Shown: positions 26,429 through 37,094 of the stretch, in pieces
How the letters are laid out: the number at the start of each line of letters is the position of its first letter
Position numbering within the stretch: the stretch's first letter is position 1
Source of the DNA: Thermus caliditerrae
Lineage (GTDB): Bacteria > Deinococcota > Deinococci > Deinococcales > Thermaceae
NCBI RefSeq assembly: GCF_021462525.1
Contig: NZ_JAKEDT010000016.1
Location: 12,631 to 54,926, forward strand
Direction: 5' to 3'
Length of the DNA stretch: 42,296 bases
The notes under the pieces: model-generated
The model's database searches: none
Seen by the model: only the letters and a program-made list of their open reading frames with translations
Told to the model about the DNA's origin: nothing
Translations under genes and position numbers: made by a program

Positions 26429-27291
26429 CTTCCCTCCTTTTGCAGCACCCGTTCCAGGTCGGGAAGGAGAAGGGGCAAGGCGGCCTGCAGGTCGGAAAGG
26501 AGGGGGCTATCGTAACGCACAGGGGGGATGCGTTCCCGGTCCAGGGCGAAGAGAAGGGCCGCTTCCTCAAAGAGGGGGGCCTCCGCCAGGATCCGCCCTT
26601 CGGGCCCCACCGCCAGGCTCCCTCCGCTCATCCCCTTCCCCGCCTCAAACCCCACCAGGCTGGAGAGCACCACGTACACCCCGTGCTCCGCCGCCACCGC
26701 CCGGGCCAGGGTGCGCCAGCGCTCCACGTTTTCTGGGCGCTCCCCATGGAAGCCCCGAGCCGGGCTGGCCGCAGGCACGTAGAGGACCTCGGCCCCGTCC
26801 AGAGCGGCGATGGCCGCGGTGATGGAGTGCCAGAAGTCCTCGCAGATGAGGATGGCCGCGCGGCCAAAGCGGGTCTGGAAGGCCCCCACCCGGCTTCCCC
26901 GGGCCAGGTAGCGCTCCTCGTCAAAGACCCCGTAGGTGGGCAGGAAGACCTTGCGGTGCACGTGGACGATGCGGTGGGGAAGCTCCAGGTAGGCGGCGCT
27001 GTTGTAGTAGGCTCCCTCGTCCCGCTCGTAAAAGCCCACCACCACGTCCAAAAGCCCCTCGTACCCCGCCCGCCGGTGGACCTCGGAGAGAAGCTCCAAA
27101 AGCTCAAACCGGGTCAGGGTCAGCTCCCGCACCCCCCCTTGCAGGAAGTAGCCGGTGAGGGCGGCCTCGGGCAGGACCACCACCTCGGGGGCGTGGGAGC
27201 GGAGGGCTTTCAGGTGGCCCTCGAGGCGGGCCAGGTTCTCCTTCAGCCTGGCCTTCTCAGGGCGGAACTGCAGTATGGCGTGCCGGATCAC
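26425..27291 (-). CDS. Nitrilase-superfamily amidohydrolase, probable glutaminase partner of NadE
   Basis: 288 residues with the complete Glu-Lys-Cys triad: Glu42 (VVLPEAALTG), Lys114 (VHRKVFLPTYGVFDEERY) and Cys150 (ILICEDFWHS). The last two motifs closely resemble the glutaminase domain of two-domain NAD synthetases (KxxLPxYxxFDExRxF and CEDxW) rather than omega-amidase or carbamoylputrescine hydrolase. It overlaps nadE by 4 nt. GTG start 27291 has TAGGAT 6 nt upstream. An alternative is a general amidase; I favour ammonia supply to NadE. Confidence 0.85.
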   Translation of the reverse strand: MIRHAILQFRPEKARLKENLARLEGHLKALRSHAPEVVVLPEAALTGYFLQGGVRELTLTRFELLELLSEVHRRAGYEGLLDVVVGFYERDEGAYYNSAAYLELPHRIVHVHRKVFLPTYGVFDEERYLARGSRVGAFQTRFGRAAILICEDFWHSITAAIAALDGAEVLYVPAASPARGFHGERPENVERWRTLARAVAAEHGVYVVLSSLVGFEAGKGMSGGSLAVGPEGRILAEAPLFEEAALLFALDRERIPPVRYDSPLLSDLQAALPLLLPDLERVLQKEGR

Positions 27292-27297
27292 AGACCT

Positions 27298-27303
27298 ATC
27301 CTA
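27298..27303 (-). promoter_or_regulatory. -10 box of leaderless nitrilase-nadE operon
   Basis: TAGGAT on the minus strand, 6 nt (AGGTCT) before GTG 27291. Drives nitrilase, nadE, the CoA-binding gene and perhaps mutY. Confidence 0.6.
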
Positions 27304-27307
27304 CGCT

Positions 27308-28876
27308 TCAGGAAAGGACCAAACCGGGCTCCAGGTAAAGCTTGGGGTCGGCTTCCGGGAAGGGGTTATCCCGCTCCTCCAAGGCCTTGAGCTCCTCCGG
27401 GGAAACCCCCTGGAGGAGACGGAAGAAGGCCTCGGCATGCCCCTGGTAGCGCTCCTTGGCATACTCCGCCGCCTGGCCGGTATCGATGAGGAAGGGCCAA
27501 TCGGAGGCCTCGAGGAGCAGAAGCTCCCGCATGGCCTGCTGGAGCACCCTTGGGGGCAGGCTTCCCCGGCGCACCGCCTCCCGCATGGCCCCCTCCGCCC
27601 GGTAGACCAGGCGCCAGTAGTCCAGGGTTCCCTCGCTGAGCCAAACCCGGTGGTCCCCACCTCGGCCCCAGGAGCCCTCGGGCAAAGCGGCCCGCACCGC
27701 CTTGCCCTGCACCGCCTCCTTGGCCGTCACCGCCCGCACCCCTTCCGCCCGGACGAGAAGCCGGAGCACCTCTTCCAGCCAAGCCACCCCCTCGTACCAC
27801 CAGTGGCCGAAGAGCTCGGCGTCGTAGGGGGCAAGGATGACCCCATCCGGGTGCTGCCGGGCCAGGCGCTCCAAGAGCCCCACGAAGTGAGCGGCGTGCT
27901 CCCGCACCTTGGCGAAGGCCGCCTCGGGGTCGTAGGGGGCCTTCTGGGCCAGGTCCGCCTGCCGGTGGGTCACCCGCCAGTGGTGGAGGCCGGAAAGGGG
28001 GTCCTTGCGGTGGAACTCCCGGTAAAGCCCCTCCCCGGGGTAGCCGTGGTCCGCGCTCCAGACCTGGAGGGCGGTCTCCTGGTTGCGGGCCAGGACCCGC
28101 AGGCCCGACTCCAGCTCGTGCACATAGAAGGTGGCCTCGGCGCTCTCCACCTCCAAGGAGGCCTCCCCGTAGGGGGAAAGGGCCTTCCCCCCCTGGACCA
28201 GATGGGCGTCCACGAAGGTGTAGCGGATGCCCGCGCGCATCAGAAGCTCGTCCACCCCGGCCCTGAAGCCCTCCCTCGCCCCCTCCACCGGAGGCTTCCA
28301 GAAGCCCCTAGGCCGGTAGGCCATCTCCGGAAGCCAGTAGCCCGTGGGGTCCTTGGCGAAGTGGCGGCGGTAGGTGGCCACCCCCGTCTTGATCTGGGCC
28401 CAGAGGGCCTCGTCGTATCCCAGAAGCGGAGAGTAGCCGTGGGTGGCGCTGGAGGTGAGGAGCTCCACCTGCCCCCGCTCCTGGGCCCGGCGGAAGGCCT
28501 GGAGGAGGTCGCCCCCTAGGTGGTGGAAGTGGTCCAGGGTGAGCTCCCAGAAGGCCACCTGGTGGCGGGCGCTGGCCTCGAGGTCCGTCCCCTGGTAGCG
28601 CAGGTAGTCGCCCTGGGCCCGCTCCAGGCGGTCCTTGGCGTAGGCGCGGAAGCCCTCCTTGATCCGGCCGTCGGCCAGCTGCTCCGCCAGGATGGGGGTG
28701 ATGCCCAGGGTGAAGCGGGCCTCCACCCCCTCCTGGTGAAGCCTCTCCAAGGCCCGCAGGAGGGGCAGGTAGGTCTCGGCCATGGCCTCGTACAGGGTCT
28801 CCTCCCCAAAGGGCCACATCCCGTGGGAGCGCACGTAGGGGAGGTGGGCGTGGAGGACCAGGGCGAAGCGCGCCAT
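27308..28876 (-). CDS. GH57 1,4-alpha-glucan branching enzyme
   Basis: 522 residues of the GH57 family, which makes alpha-1,6 branches in glycogen-like glucans. It opens [19 protein letters not shown] with the HAHLPY motif of GH57. Further conserved stretches are [28 protein letters not shown] (Glu nucleophile region), [13 protein letters not shown] (catalytic Asp region) and [12 protein letters not shown]. The closest relative I know is the T. thermophilus branching enzyme of 520 residues. I start at ATG 28876, 6 nt after TACGCT, a box that lies within the end of lysZ; frames upstream are in lysZ. Confidence 0.94.
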   Translation of the reverse strand: MARFALVLHAHLPYVRSHGMWPFGEETLYEAMAETYLPLLRALERLHQEGVEARFTLGITPILAEQLADGRIKEGFRAYAKDRLERAQGDYLRYQGTDLEASARHQVAFWELTLDHFHHLGGDLLQAFRRAQERGQVELLTSSATHGYSPLLGYDEALWAQIKTGVATYRRHFAKDPTGYWLPEMAYRPRGFWKPPVEGAREGFRAGVDELLMRAGIRYTFVDAHLVQGGKALSPYGEASLEVESAEATFYVHELESGLRVLARNQETALQVWSADHGYPGEGLYREFHRKDPLSGLHHWRVTHRQADLAQKAPYDPEAAFAKVREHAAHFVGLLERLARQHPDGVILAPYDAELFGHWWYEGVAWLEEVLRLLVRAEGVRAVTAKEAVQGKAVRAALPEGSWGRGGDHRVWLSEGTLDYWRLVYRAEGAMREAVRRGSLPPRVLQQAMRELLLLEASDWPFLIDTGQAAEYAKERYQGHAEAFFRLLQGVSPEELKALEERDNPFPEADPKLYLEPGLVLS

Positions 28877-28880
28877 GGGT

Positions 28881-29690
28881 CTAGCGTACCACGGTGCCCT
28901 CCCCGGCCAGGGCCCGCCTGATGGGGTTTTCCACCCGGGCGTCGGCGAAGACCACCCGCTTGACCCCACCCCGCACCGCCTCCACCGCCCCCATCACCTT
29001 GCGCTTCATCCGCCCCTGGGCTAGGGCCAGGTACTCGGGGGCCTCCACCTTTTCCACGGGGATCTCCCGCACCAGGCTGGCCTCGTCGGGGTAGTTGGCC
29101 AAAAGGCCGGGCACGTTGGAGAGATAGACCAGGGCCTCGGCCCCATAAGCGGTGGCCAAGAGGGCCGCCACCTGGTCCCCATCGGTGTTGATGGCCTCCC
29201 CCTCGTAGCTGATGGCGGGAGGGGTGATCACGGGCAAATACCCCGCCTCGAGGAGGAGGTCCAAAAGGGCCCGGTTCACCCGCTCCACGGTGCCCGTGTA
29301 GTCCCCGCGGTGGATCTTCACCTTGCCGTCTTCCACGTACTTCACCGCGGTCTTCCTGCGCCCTTCCAGAAGCCTCCCGTCCACCCCGGAAAGCCCGAGG
29401 GCGTTCACCCCTTCCTTCTGCAACAGCTCCACCAACCGCTTGTTGGTGAGGCCGCAGTAGACCATGAGGAAGATGTCCAGGGTTTCCTTGTCCGTGAGGC
29501 GGCTCACCTGCCCCCCAGAGTGGGTGAGGAAACGGGGCGGGTGGCCCAGGGCCTCCGCCACCCGGTTGGTGAGGGCGCTCCCCCCGTGCACCAAAAGAAG
29601 CCTCACCCCCTCCTTCCACAAAGCGGCGGCGTCCTTAGCCACCGCCCCGTAATCGATGCCCTCGGCACCGCCCACTTTCACCACGATCAC
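28881..29690 (-). CDS. lysZ: [LysW]-L-2-aminoadipate 6-kinase
   Basis: Amino-acid kinase family member, related to acetylglutamate kinase. It phosphorylates aminoadipate while the substrate is held on LysW. 269 residues with [20 protein letters not shown] at the start, [12 protein letters not shown] (substrate loop), [13 protein letters not shown] and [20 protein letters not shown] (nucleotide site). GTG 29690 overlaps the vapC stop by 4 nt and has CTGGAGGTATT before it, so it is read from the vapBC message. In the usual order lysZ follows lysY directly; here vapBC separates them. Confidence 0.95.
   Translation of the reverse strand: MIVVKVGGAEGIDYGAVAKDAAALWKEGVRLLLVHGGSALTNRVAEALGHPPRFLTHSGGQVSRLTDKETLDIFLMVYCGLTNKRLVELLQKEGVNALGLSGVDGRLLEGRRKTAVKYVEDGKVKIHRGDYTGTVERVNRALLDLLLEAGYLPVITPPAISYEGEAINTDGDQVAALLATAYGAEALVYLSNVPGLLANYPDEASLVREIPVEKVEAPEYLALAQGRMKRKVMGAVEAVRGGVKRVVFADARVENPIRRALAGEGTVVR
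28883..28888 (-). promoter_or_regulatory. -10 box of leaderless GH57 gene
   Basis: TACGCT on the minus strand, 6 nt (AGACCC) before ATG 28876. It ends inside the lysZ stop codon, so the enzyme can be made independently of the lysine operon. Confidence 0.5.
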
Positions 29691-30085
29691 GGCAATACCT
29701 CCAGGTACTCTAGCCCCTTGGGCCGAAAACGCAGAAAGTGCCTGCGGTCCAGGGTCAGCACCCGCCGCACCCGGTGCCGTTCGGCCAGGGCCACCAGGCT
29801 AGCGTCCACGAAACCCACTTCGGGATGAGCGACCATGAGTTCCAAAGTCCGCTCCAGCTCGGGCATACCTAGAGGAAGGAGCACGCCTTCTCCCCGCAAA
29901 AGGCCTTGGAGAAAACGCTCCACCGGGCCTGGCCCCAGGTGCTTCCTAGCCAGATGATCCACCTCGGGAAGCACGGTGATGGGCACCAGAAGCTGCCCTC
30001 GGAGCAACCCCCGCGCCACCTGGTGTAAGGGATGCCTCCGGTCCAGAAGCACCAAGATGCCGCTGGTGTCCAAAAGGAGGCTCAA
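29687..30085 (-). CDS. vapC: PIN-domain ribonuclease toxin (VapC-type)
   Basis: 132 residues. PIN fold with acidic residues for Mg2+: LLLDTSGILVLLDRRH (first Asp near the N-terminus), EVDHLARKHLG, VGFVDASLVALAERH with the third Asp, and VLTLDRRHFLRFRP with the fourth. PIN toxins cleave RNA, often tRNA or rRNA loops. Overlaps the antitoxin gene by 4 nt and lysZ by 4 nt. It is thus embedded in the lysine operon, unlike most vapBC pairs. Confidence 0.88.
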   Translation of the reverse strand: MSLLLDTSGILVLLDRRHPLHQVARGLLRGQLLVPITVLPEVDHLARKHLGPGPVERFLQGLLRGEGVLLPLGMPELERTLELMVAHPEVGFVDASLVALAERHRVRRVLTLDRRHFLRFRPKGLEYLEVLP

Positions 30086-30315
30086 GCCTCCTCCTCCAGG
30101 GCCCGAAGGAGCTCCTCCTCGTCCCGGTCAATGTAGCCCGGATCCCTACTCTCCCCCACCCCCACCCACGAGGGAAGTACCCCCTCCCTCTTGGCCTCGG
30201 CGAAGCGCTCCAAAGCTTCACGGATCAGCTGGGCCTTGGAACGCCCCTCCCGCCGGGCCAGCTGGGAAAGGAGAAGGTCCAGCTCCTCGGGCAAGTAGAG
30301 GGTGGTCCGCTTCAT
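30082..30315 (-). CDS. vapB: Ribbon-helix-helix antitoxin (VapB-type)
   Basis: 77 residues. The N-terminal 45 form a ribbon-helix-helix DNA-binding domain: MKRTTLYLPEELDLLLSQLA, then REGRSKAQLIREALERFAE. The acidic C-terminal tail (DPGYIDRDEEELLRALEEEA) would wrap the toxin. ATG 30315 has TAGCAT 7 nt upstream, giving the pair its own leaderless promoter 33 nt after lysY. As in other type II systems, the VapBC complex probably represses this promoter, which would also affect lysZ. Confidence 0.88.
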   Translation of the reverse strand: MKRTTLYLPEELDLLLSQLARREGRSKAQLIREALERFAEAKREGVLPSWVGVGESRDPGYIDRDEEELLRALEEEA

Positions 30316-30322
30316 GGCGTAT

Positions 30323-30328
30323 ATGCTA
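30323..30328 (-). promoter_or_regulatory. -10 box of vapBC-lysZ
   Basis: TAGCAT on the minus strand, 7 nt before ATG 30315. It lies in the 33-nt lysY-vapB gap. Confidence 0.45.
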
Positions 30329-30348
30329 GCACCTACTCTGCCCCAGCC

Positions 30349-32221
<1,873 letters not shown>

Positions 32222-32250
32222 GGCGATGGCTCTTCCCCCTTCCAAGAACC

Positions 32251-32279
32251 CCCAGGCCGGGCTTCAGCCCGGTCCTGGG
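32251..32279 (-). promoter_or_regulatory. Hairpin in the lysW-lysX gap
   Basis: On the minus strand CCCAGG-A-CCGGGC-TGAA-GCCCGG-CCTGGG: 12 bp with one bulged A and a TGAA loop, 32 nt after the lysW stop and 30 nt before the lysX start. The T-content after it is low (GGTTCTTGG), so it is more likely a 3'-end stabiliser or partial terminator than a full stop. Confidence 0.6.
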
Positions 32280-32310
32280 CCTCGAGGCTCCCTACCCTAA
32301 GGGGATAGCC

Positions 32311-32475
32311 TCACTCTCCCCAGTCCTCCGCCTCCTCCGGGGCGGGCTCCAGGCGAAGGGGGTCCAGCCCCACCACCTCCAGCTCCGCGCCGCAGTCCTC
32401 GCAAACCAAAAGCTCTCCCAGTTCCGGGTTCTCCAGGGTAAGCTCCGCACCGCACTCAGGGCAAGTGGCTACCAT
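32311..32475 (-). CDS. lysW: Amino-group carrier protein LysW
   Basis: 54-residue carrier on which alpha-aminoadipate is activated, phosphorylated and reduced. The N-terminal zinc ribbon has C5, C8, C25 and C28 (TCPECG ... VCEDCG). The C-terminus ends EDWGE, the invariant tail; Glu54 carries the substrate. The rest of the globular part is acidic, which guides the positively charged pathway enzymes. Its ATG overlaps the preceding zinc-ribbon gene by 7 nt. Missed by size filters in many annotations. Confidence 0.98.
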   Translation of the reverse strand: MVATCPECGAELTLENPELGELLVCEDCGAELEVVGLDPLRLEPAPEEAEDWGE

Positions 32476-32786
32476 TCCTCGTCCTCCTCCTCTATCTCAC
32501 TCCAGTCGGGGATGAAGCGGAAGCCGCACTCGGGGCACTGCACCTCCTGGCCCCGGTCCTCTTCGGACACCTCCAGGGTGTACCCGCAACGGGGGCAGTC
32601 CACGAAGAAGCCCTCTAAGCCCTCCTCCGTCACCTCCACCTCCAAAGGGTCCAGGGAGACCACCTCCAGGAAGGCCCCGCAGGCTTCGCACTCCAAGACG
32701 TCCCCCACCTCGAGGGTCTCCAAGTCTTCGGCCAGCACCACGCTGGCCTCGCCGCACACCGGACAGGTGATCTCCAGGTCCTCCAT
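32469..32786 (-). CDS. LysW-like protein fused to a second zinc ribbon
   Basis: 105 residues with two zinc ribbons: Cys 8, 11, 33, 36 and Cys 64, 67, 84, 87. The first half matches LysW along its length: CPVCG, VGDVLECEACGAFLEVVSLDPLEVE versus LysW LGELLVCEDCGAELEVVGLDPLRLE. It lacks EDWGE; the chain instead ends EIEEEDEEW, acidic with a terminal Trp. So it is a LysW paralogue with a distinct C-terminus and an added ribbon. Sits between lysU (9-nt gap) and lysW (7-nt overlap). Could be a chaperone, scaffold or regulator for the LysW cycle; not proven. Confidence 0.8.
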   Translation of the reverse strand: MEDLEITCPVCGEASVVLAEDLETLEVGDVLECEACGAFLEVVSLDPLEVEVTEEGLEGFFVDCPRCGYTLEVSEEDRGQEVQCPECGFRFIPDWSEIEEEDEEW

Positions 32787-32795
32787 GAGCCCAGT

Positions 32796-33287
32796 CTACT
32801 CCCCCGGGAAGCGGCCGTGCTTCTTGTAGTAGTCCAGAAGCGAACCCTCCTTGAGCGCCTCCAGGAGGAAGGGGGGTGGGGGGCGGAGCTGGAAACGCTC
32901 TTCCCCCCTCCGCAACACCCCCCCTTCCAGGTCCAACTCCACCTCGTCGCCGTCCTCTAGCGCATCCACCACCTCCTCCGACTCAAAGGGAATGATCCCC
33001 AGGTTCACCAGGTTGCGGAAGAAGATGCGGGCGTAGCTCTTGGCGATCACCGCCCGGATGCCGAGGCGCTTCAAGGCCTCGGGGGCGTACTCCCGGCTAG
33101 AGCCAAGCCCCGCGTTCCTCCCAAAAACCAGGATGTCCCCGGGCCTTACTTCTTTGGAGAACTCGGGCCGCAGGTGGGCGAAGGCAAAGGTGTGGAACCG
33201 GTCCTCCCCCACCATGAAAGGAGCGTACTTGCCGGGAAGGATGTCATCCGTGTTGATGTGGTCGCTAAACTTCCAAACCCTAGGCAT
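32796..33287 (-). CDS. lysU: Homoaconitase small subunit
   Basis: 163 residues, LeuD-like swivel domain that pairs with LysT for the homocitrate to homoisocitrate isomerisation. It shows KFSDHINTDDILPGKYA at residues 6-22, VFGRNAGLGSSREYAPEALK and KSYARIFFRNLVNLGIIP, all of the LeuD/AcnA swivel type. ATG 33287 overlaps the lysT stop by 8 nt. Confidence 0.95.
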   Translation of the reverse strand: MPRVWKFSDHINTDDILPGKYAPFMVGEDRFHTFAFAHLRPEFSKEVRPGDILVFGRNAGLGSSREYAPEALKRLGIRAVIAKSYARIFFRNLVNLGIIPFESEEVVDALEDGDEVELDLEGGVLRRGEERFQLRPPPPFLLEALKEGSLLDYYKKHGRFPGE

Positions 33288-34545
33288 GGGCTTCCTCCTG
33301 AGGCAAAGAGGCTAGGTCCTCGGGGGTGGCGATATACCCGGCCACGGCGCTGGCCGCGGCCACCCGGGGGCTCGCCAGGTAGATCTCGGCGTCGGGCGCC
33401 CCCATCCGCCCCCGGAAGTTGCGGTTGCTGGTGGACACGCACACCTCCCCCGGGGCCAAAACCCCCATGTGCCGCCCCATGCAGGGGCCGCACCCCGGGG
33501 TGCCGATGGTAGCCCCAGCCTGAAGGAGGGTCAGGAGGGTGCCGTCCCGGGCCGCCTCTTCCAAGACCTGGGAGCTGGCGGGGATGACGAGAAGGCGCAC
33601 CCCCGGGGCCACCTTCCGCCCCTTGAGCACCTCAGCGGCGGCCCTCAGGTCCTCGATGCGCCCATTGGTGCAGGTGCCGATGAAGACCTGGTCCACCCGC
33701 TTGCCCCGGACCTCGGCCACCTCGTGCACGTTGTCCACATAGAAGGGTACGGAAACCCTGGGAGAGAGGGTGGAAAGGTCGATCTCCACCTCCCGCACGT
33801 AGCGGGCGTCGGGGTCGGGGTAGAGCCAATCGGGCACCCGGTAAAGCTGCAGGATCTCCCCCGAGGGCACCACCAGCCCCGCCTTGGCCCCCGCCTCCAC
33901 CGTGAGGTTGGCCAGGGTCATGCGCTCCCCCCGGCTCAAGGACTCCGCCCCGTCCAGGAGGTGGATCTCCACCGCCATGTAGGTGGCGCCCTCGGCGGTG
34001 AGGAGGCGCACCATCTCGAGGGCGGCGTCCTTGGCGGTGACCCCTCTAGGAAGCCTCCCCCGGAAGGTCACCTTGACGCTTTCCGGCACCCTGAACCAGG
34101 TACGGCCACTGGCGGCGGCCAGGGCGATGTCCGTGGCCCCCATCCCCGTGCCGAAGGCCCCCACCGCCCCGTAGGTGGTGGAGTGGGAGTCCGAGCCCAC
34201 CACGATCCAGCCCGGCTGGGCTAGGCCCTCCTCCACCAGCACCTGGTGACAGACCCCCCGGCCCACGTCAAAGACCCGGATGCCGTGCTTATGCCCCCAC
34301 TCCCTGATCTCCTTTTGGGCCTTGGCCACCTCGAGGTTCGCCGCCGGGGCCACGTGGTCGATGACGATGGAAACCCTTTCCGGGTACCGGGGGGTGGCCC
34401 CCAGGTACTCCAGGCGCCGGAAGAAGCTCCCGGCGATGGAGTCCACCACCATCACCTGATCCACCTCCACCACAAGAAGCTCCCCCGCCCGCGCCTCTCT
34501 TCCCGCCTTATGGGAGAGGATCTTTTCCGCCAAAGTCAGGCCCAT
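33280..34545 (-). CDS. lysT: Homoaconitase large subunit
   Basis: 421 residues, LeuC-like, carrying the 4Fe-4S cluster. Motifs: LTLAEKILSHKAGREA, HVAPAANLEVAKAQKEIREW, SDSHSTTYGAVGAFGTGMG, and cluster cysteines in IGTCTNGRIEDL and TIGTPGCGPCMGRH. Preceded by AGGAGG 5 nt before ATG 34545. With LysU it makes homoisocitrate. Its position just below hicBA, which faces the other way, cuts the cluster from hcs. Confidence 0.95.
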   Translation of the reverse strand: MGLTLAEKILSHKAGREARAGELLVVEVDQVMVVDSIAGSFFRRLEYLGATPRYPERVSIVIDHVAPAANLEVAKAQKEIREWGHKHGIRVFDVGRGVCHQVLVEEGLAQPGWIVVGSDSHSTTYGAVGAFGTGMGATDIALAAASGRTWFRVPESVKVTFRGRLPRGVTAKDAALEMVRLLTAEGATYMAVEIHLLDGAESLSRGERMTLANLTVEAGAKAGLVVPSGEILQLYRVPDWLYPDPDARYVREVEIDLSTLSPRVSVPFYVDNVHEVAEVRGKRVDQVFIGTCTNGRIEDLRAAAEVLKGRKVAPGVRLLVIPASSQVLEEAARDGTLLTLLQAGATIGTPGCGPCMGRHMGVLAPGEVCVSTSNRNFRGRMGAPDAEIYLASPRVAAASAVAGYIATPEDLASLPQEEAHA

Positions 34546-34555
34546 GCCCGCCTCC

Positions 34556-34561
34556 TATACT
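34556..34561 (+). promoter_or_regulatory. -10 box of leaderless hicBA
   Basis: TATACT, 6 nt (GAGGGT) before ATG 34568. It overlaps the AGGAGG ribosome site of lysT on the other strand. Confidence 0.6.
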
Positions 34562-34567
34562 GAGGGT

Positions 34568-34789
34568 ATGACCTACACCGCCCTCGTCTATGAGGACCCC
34601 GAAACCCCGGGCACCTGGATCGCCGAGTTTCCCGCCATTCCCGAAGCCCATTCCTTTGGCCGAACCCCCGAGGAAGCCTTGGACCACGCCAAAGAAGCCT
34701 TGGAGTTGGTACTGGCTTACCTGAAGGAAACAGGCCGCTCTCTTCCTCCTGATGTCCGCACGGTGCAGGTGGGGATAGATGCCGCCTAG
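34568..34789 (+). CDS. hicB: HicB-family antitoxin
   Basis: 73 residues with the partial RNase H fold of Hic[41 protein letters not shown], then [16 protein letters not shown]. No DNA-binding extension, so regulation may need another factor. I start at ATG 34568 because TATACT is 6 nt upstream. Gene order is antitoxin then toxin, the reverse of the E. coli hicAB but common elsewhere. It overlaps hicA by 11 nt. Confidence 0.9.
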   Translation: MTYTALVYEDPETPGTWIAEFPAIPEAHSFGRTPEEALDHAKEALELVLAYLKETGRSLPPDVRTVQVGIDAA

Positions 34790-34985
34790 ACCCGAGGAGG
34801 TAGCCAGAAAACTTCAGCGCCTGGGGTTCGTGGAGCGCATGGCCAAAGGAGGGCATCGGCTTTACGCCCACCCCGATGGCCGGATAGCCGTGATACCCTT
34901 CCACAGCGGAGAGCTTCCCAAGGGCACCTTCAAAAAGATCCTGAAACAGGTTGGCCTCACCGAGGAGGAGTTCCGCCAACTCTAG
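34779..34985 (+). CDS. hicA: HicA-family mRNA interferase toxin
   Basis: 68 residues, a double-stranded-RNA-binding-like fold. The core [20 protein letters not shown] contains the conserved His (catalytic in relatives), and [21 protein letters not shown] matches the helix that follows. It ends 3 nt from the hcs stop, tail to tail. With HicB it forms a type II toxin-antitoxin pair on the opposite strand to the lysine genes. Confidence 0.9.
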   Translation: MPPRPEEVARKLQRLGFVERMAKGGHRLYAHPDGRIAVIPFHSGELPKGTFKKILKQVGLTEEEFRQL

Positions 34986-34987
34986 CC

Positions 34988-36181
<1,194 letters not shown>

Positions 36182-36198
<17 letters not shown>

Positions 36199-36226
36199 GA
36201 CCGAGTTTTTTCTCTAGGGCCAGCAT
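36182..36226 (-). CDS. Lysine/arginine leader peptide of hcs
   Basis: 14 codons: MLALEKKLGRRGVG then TAG. Contains tandem Lys codons (AAA AAA at 36206-36211) and tandem Arg codons (CGC CGG). It lies between a consensus promoter and an intrinsic terminator, so ribosome pausing on scarce Lys-tRNA could select the antiterminator. The Arg pair is puzzling unless arginine or a shared intermediate also signals. No clear ribosome site is seen (AGGCAAG only). Confidence 0.75.
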
Positions 36227-36236
36227 CTTGCCTGTA

Positions 36237-36265
36237 AGGGTATACGAAAGGGCGCATTTTGTCAA
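36237..36265 (-). promoter_or_regulatory. Promoter of the lysine cluster (hcs)
   Basis: TTGACA (36260-36265), 17-nt spacer, TACCCT (36237-36242) on the minus strand. The -35 overlaps the uppS stop codon. A predicted leader of about 115 nt carries the peptide and terminator. Confidence 0.8.
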
Positions 36266-37053
36266 CGCCCAAACCGCCTCTCGCGGGCCTGATAGCTCCT
36301 TAGGGCCCGCAGGAAGTCGATTTTGCGGAACTCGGGCCATAGCACGTCGGCGAAGTAGAACTCCGAGTAGGCGGACTGCCAGAGGAGGAAGCCGGAAAGC
36401 CGAATCTCCCCCGAGGTGCGGATGATGAAGTCGGGGTCAGGGAGGCCTGCGGTGTAGAGGTACTGGGCGATGGCCTCGGGGGTGAGGGTTTCGGCCACCT
36501 CTTTGGGGGAGCGCCCTTGCTCCCCGGCCTCGAGCAAAAGCCGCTTCACCGCATCCACGATCTCCTCGCGCCCCCCGTAGCCCATGGCGATGTTGAGGAC
36601 CATCCCCTGATGGTGGCGGGTGCTCTCCTCAAGGCGGGTGAGGGCCTTCAGCACCTCCTCGGAAAAGCCTTCGCGCCGCCCGATGACCCGGACCTGCACC
36701 TGGTGTTCCAGGATGCGGTGGTCCTCGGCCATCCTTTCGGCCTCCCGCACGAAGAGGCGCATGAGGGTCTCCACCTCCTCGGGGGAGCGCTTGAAGTTGT
36801 CGGTGGAAAAGACCCAGACCGTGACGGTGCGGATGCCCATCTCCAGGCACCACTCCAGAACCTCATAGGCCTTGTGCACCCCGAACTCGTGCCCCTTGGT
36901 GGGCGAGAAGCCGAGAGCCTTGGCGTAGCGGCGGTTCCCGTCCAGGATGAGGCCCAGGTGCTTGGGAACCGGGCCTCCTTTCACCTCCTTCAGGAGGCGC
37001 CTTTCGTAGAGCCAGTAGAGGGGCCGGGTGAGGGAAAGGAGGCGGCGGAGCAT
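36262..37053 (-). CDS. uppS: Cis-prenyltransferase (undecaprenyl/polyprenyl diphosphate synthase)
   Basis: 263 residues. Active-site motif LGLILDGNRRYAKALGF (the family Asp in DGN) and VWVFSTDNFKRSPEEVETL, IRTSGEIRLSGFLLWQSAYSEFYF, with the Glu-rich end. Makes a C50-C55 lipid carrier for peptidoglycan. The DGNRRYA form (Arg-Tyr where most bacteria have Gly-Arg-Trp) is like archaeal and some actinobacterial enzymes, so product length may differ. GGAGAGGG precedes ATG 37053. Ends at the hcs promoter. Confidence 0.93.
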   Translation of the reverse strand: MLRRLLSLTRPLYWLYERRLLKEVKGGPVPKHLGLILDGNRRYAKALGFSPTKGHEFGVHKAYEVLEWCLEMGIRTVTVWVFSTDNFKRSPEEVETLMRLFVREAERMAEDHRILEHQVQVRVIGRREGFSEEVLKALTRLEESTRHHQGMVLNIAMGYGGREEIVDAVKRLLLEAGEQGRSPKEVAETLTPEAIAQYLYTAGLPDPDFIIRTSGEIRLSGFLLWQSAYSEFYFADVLWPEFRKIDFLRALRSYQARERRFGR

Positions 37054-37094
37054 ACCCTCTCCACCCTAAGCCGGGGGGATGAGAAAGGAAAGGG

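Noticed and set aside
27155..28519. 454-aa plus-strand frame opposite nitrilase and GH57
   Set aside because: No recognisable motif, out of frame with strong genes on the other strand.
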